A DNA stretch of 7,935 bases, from positions 1-7,935 of the forward strand of contig CATLAS010000031.1 of NCBI GenBank assembly GCA_949878535.1, given 5' to 3'. Under the pieces are notes generated by a model. The model saw only the letters and a program-made list of their open reading frames with translations, made no database searches and was not told the origin of the DNA. The stretch is from an uncultured Eubacteriales bacterium. Lineage in GTDB: Bacteria > Bacillota > Clostridia > Oscillospirales > CAG-272. This document shows positions 6,196 to 7,935 of this stretch, piece after piece. The number at the start of each line of letters is the position of its first letter. Position 1 is the first letter of the stretch. The position numbers and the translations under genes were made by a program.

Positions 6196-6204
6196 AAAGG
6201 AGGT
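6196..6204 (+). promoter_or_regulatory. Ribosome-binding site of rny (decides a TTG start)
   Basis: AAAGGAGGT is a full match to the Shine-Dalgarno consensus and sits 6 bases upstream of TTG at 6211. It lies inside the longer frame opening at TTG 6175, so that upstream start is not used. Confidence 0.9.
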
Positions 6205-6210
6205 ATTGCA

Positions 6211-7779
6211 TTGCCCGCTGTTGCAACTTACATAATTATTGCGGTTGTCGCTGCCATCGCCGGCATTGCGGTTGGTGTGCCTGTCGGTATTACCTACCGT
6301 AAAAGAATTGCTGAAGCACAGATCGGTTCTGCCGAACTGCAAGCAAAAAAAATTATCGCTGACGGAATGAATCAGGCGAAAGCAGACGCCGCTGCAGCAA
6401 AAAAAGAAGCCCTTATTGAAGCAAAAGAAGAAATGCTTCAGGCGAAAAATGAATTCGAACAGGAAATCAAAGAGCGGCGCAGCGAACTGTCCCGTCAGGA
6501 ACGCCGCGTCCAATCTAAAGAAGAAACTCTTGACCGAAAAACCGACGCATTGGAAAAGAAAGATGAAAACCTGTCCAAAAAAATTGAGGAAAACGAGCGC
6601 GCTGCCGAGGATTTACAGAATCTGAAAACGGAAGCTCGTATGACTCTCCAGCGTATTTCCGGCATGACCGCTGAACAGGCAAAAGACAAACTGATTGAAG
6701 AAATGGTGGAAGAAGTCCGCCATGAGCAAGCCAAAAAAATGGTGGAGCTGGAACAGGAATTCAAAGATGAGGCGGACGATAAAGCCCGCAACATCATTGC
6801 CCAGGCTATCCAGCGCTGCGCCGCGGATCACGTTGCAGAAATTACAGTTTCCACTGTAACCCTGCCAAATGAGGACATGAAAGGGCGGATTATCGGTCGT
6901 GAAGGTCGGAATATCCGTACCATTGAAACCCTCACCGGCGTAGATCTAATCATTGACGACACACCGGAAGCAATCACAATTTCCAGCTTTGATCCTGTTC
7001 GCCGCGAGGTAGCGCGGATCGCACTGGAACGGCTGATTACCGACGGCAGAATCCACCCCACCCGCATTGAGGAAATGGTGGAAAAAGCAAAACATGAGGT
7101 TGACGTTGCAATCAAGAAAGCGGGTGACGCCGCTACCTTTGAAACCGGTATTCACGGTCTGGGCGGCGAACTGGTTCGCTTGCTGGGTCGCTTAAAATAC
7201 CGTACCAGCTATGGTCAAAACGTTCTCAATCACTCCATTGAAGTATCCCTTCTTTCCGGCGTGATTGCGGACGAGCTTGGCGTGGACAACATGCTGGCAA
7301 AACGTGCTGGTTTGCTGCATGATATTGGTAAAGCACTTACTGCCGAGATGGAAGGTTCCCACGTACAGCTTGGTGTGGATATTGCAAGAAAGTATAAAGA
7401 AAGCAAGGACGTGATCCATGCCATCGAAGCCCACCACGGCGATGTGGAGCCCCAAACCCTTGTGGCGATGATCGTGCAGGCTGCAGATGCGATTTCTGCC
7501 GCACGTCCCGGCGCACGCCGCGAAAATCTGGAAAATTATATCAAACGGCTTACCAAACTGGAAGAAATCGCAAAGAGCTTTGAAGGCGTAGAAAAATCCT
7601 TTGCAATCCAGGCAGGACGTGAAGTTCGAATCATGGTGAAACCGGAAGTTGTTTCGGATGACCGCATGCCTCTTGTAGCACGGGATATCGTGAAAAAAAT
7701 TGAGGACGAGCTGGAATATCCGGGACAAATTAAAGTACATATTGTCCGGGAAAGCCGCGCAATTGATTACGCAAAATAA
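6211..7779 (+). CDS. rny: Ribonuclease Y
   Basis: Rny is a membrane-anchored endoribonuclease that starts mRNA decay and processing in many Firmicutes. From the TTG at 6211 the protein has 522 residues, close to the 520 of Bacillus subtilis Rny. Residues about 6-28 form one hydrophobic N-terminal membrane helix followed by basic residues. A long charged coiled coil of Glu, Lys and Ala repeats covers about 35-200. The KH RNA-binding domain includes [15 protein letters not shown] (225-239). The HD catalytic domain carries LLHDIGK (368-374), with His370-Asp371 as the metal pair, and EAHHGD (406-411). The C-terminus ends [12 protein letters not shown], typical of the family. It has its own promoter and terminator and so is probably monocistronic. 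recA and ymdB, frequent neighbours elsewhere, are absent from this window. Confidence 0.97.
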   Translation: MPAVATYIIIAVVAAIAGIAVGVPVGITYRKRIAEAQIGSAELQAKKIIADGMNQAKADAAAAKKEALIEAKEEMLQAKNEFEQEIKERRSELSRQERRVQSKEETLDRKTDALEKKDENLSKKIEENERAAEDLQNLKTEARMTLQRISGMTAEQAKDKLIEEMVEEVRHEQAKKMVELEQEFKDEADDKARNIIAQAIQRCAADHVAEITVSTVTLPNEDMKGRIIGREGRNIRTIETLTGVDLIIDDTPEAITISSFDPVRREVARIALERLITDGRIHPTRIEEMVEKAKHEVDVAIKKAGDAATFETGIHGLGGELVRLLGRLKYRTSYGQNVLNHSIEVSLLSGVIADELGVDNMLAKRAGLLHDIGKALTAEMEGSHVQLGVDIARKYKESKDVIHAIEAHHGDVEPQTLVAMIVQAADAISAARPGARRENLENYIKRLTKLEEIAKSFEGVEKSFAIQAGREVRIMVKPEVVSDDRMPLVARDIVKKIEDELEYPGQIKVHIVRESRAIDYAK

Positions 7780-7786
7780 GAACCCG

Positions 7787-7819
7787 ACCCGTCAACACAA
7801 TTAAAAATTGCGGACGGGT
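7787..7819 (+). other. Hairpin directly after the rny stop
   Basis: ACCCGTC (7787-7793) pairs perfectly with GACGGGT (7813-7819), and inside it CAATT pairs with AATTG around AAA. No T-run follows, so it is not a terminator itself; it could shield the 3' end of the message ahead of the terminator at 7853. Confidence 0.55.
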
Positions 7820-7852
7820 ACCCCGGAACCTTGTTGCTTACACAATAAGAAT

Positions 7853-7886
7853 AAAAATCCCTTCTCAATCGAGAAGGGATTTTTTT
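7853..7886 (+). terminator. Intrinsic terminator of rny
   Basis: AAAAATCCCTTCTC pairs perfectly over 14 bp with GAGAAGGGATTTTT around the loop AATC, and the T-run continues to 7886. The A-run on the 5' side means it could also act on the minus strand for a converging gene beyond the window. Confidence 0.93.
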
Positions 7887-7906
7887 GTTTTGCAGGAACT
7901 ATGTAA

Positions 7907-7935
7907 GGCTCCCTTGTGCAAAGGGAGCTGTCACG
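7907..7935. repeat. Start of an inverted repeat element (E5, cut by window edge)
   Basis: These 29 bases match the reverse complement of the right arm of the element at 5654-5804 at 28 positions, with the outer hairpin GCTCCCTT/AAGGGAGC intact. This copy therefore begins with what is the right end in the other copies, so it is probably in the opposite orientation. The flank GTAA resembles GTAAA before the element at 5654. Confidence 0.8.

Overview
The window holds four intact protein genes, all on the + strand, separated by long non-coding gaps packed with one family of GC-rich palindromic repeats. Gene content, Shine-Dalgarno sites and the ribonuclease Y gene point to a Gram-positive anaerobe. 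A gut Clostridia member of the Oscillospiraceae/Ruminococcaceae type is my best guess, inferred from general resemblance and not from a database match.

Layout. Positions 1-297 are repeat DNA: the end of one element, a complete 140-bp element, then short hairpins. Next comes leuA (298-1824, 2-isopropylmalate synthase). It is followed after 5 bp by cimA (1830-3428, a citramalate synthase-type enzyme). Positions 3429-4056 are a 628-bp non-coding block with two complete repeat elements and a 48-bp tandem duplication. mnmE (4057-5445, tRNA modification GTPase) follows. Positions 5446-6210 are a 765-bp non-coding block with a degenerate spacer, one complete element, a terminator-like hairpin, and a near-consensus promoter. 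rny (6211-7779, ribonuclease Y) begins at a TTG codon behind a strong ribosome-binding site and ends in a clear intrinsic terminator. The last 29 bases are the start of another repeat element in the opposite orientation.

How the genes relate. leuA and cimA are translationally close and probably co-transcribed. Their enzymes catalyse the acetyl-CoA condensations that commit carbon to leucine and, by the pyruvate/citramalate route, to isoleucine. mnmE (wobble-uridine modification) and rny (membrane-anchored mRNA decay) are unrelated housekeeping genes and look like separate transcription units.

The most unusual content is the repeats. All four gaps between transcription units carry the same family. 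In the three gaps upstream of genes the order is the same: a 140-172-bp element with long terminal inverted repeats, then a solitary hairpin with a TTTGCTG-type loop, then the gene. The inner hairpins of the elements differ in sequence between copies but remain self-complementary. Two near-identical copies directly flank leuA-cimA. I see no transposase, CRISPR array, tRNA, rRNA, recognisable riboswitch or T-box.
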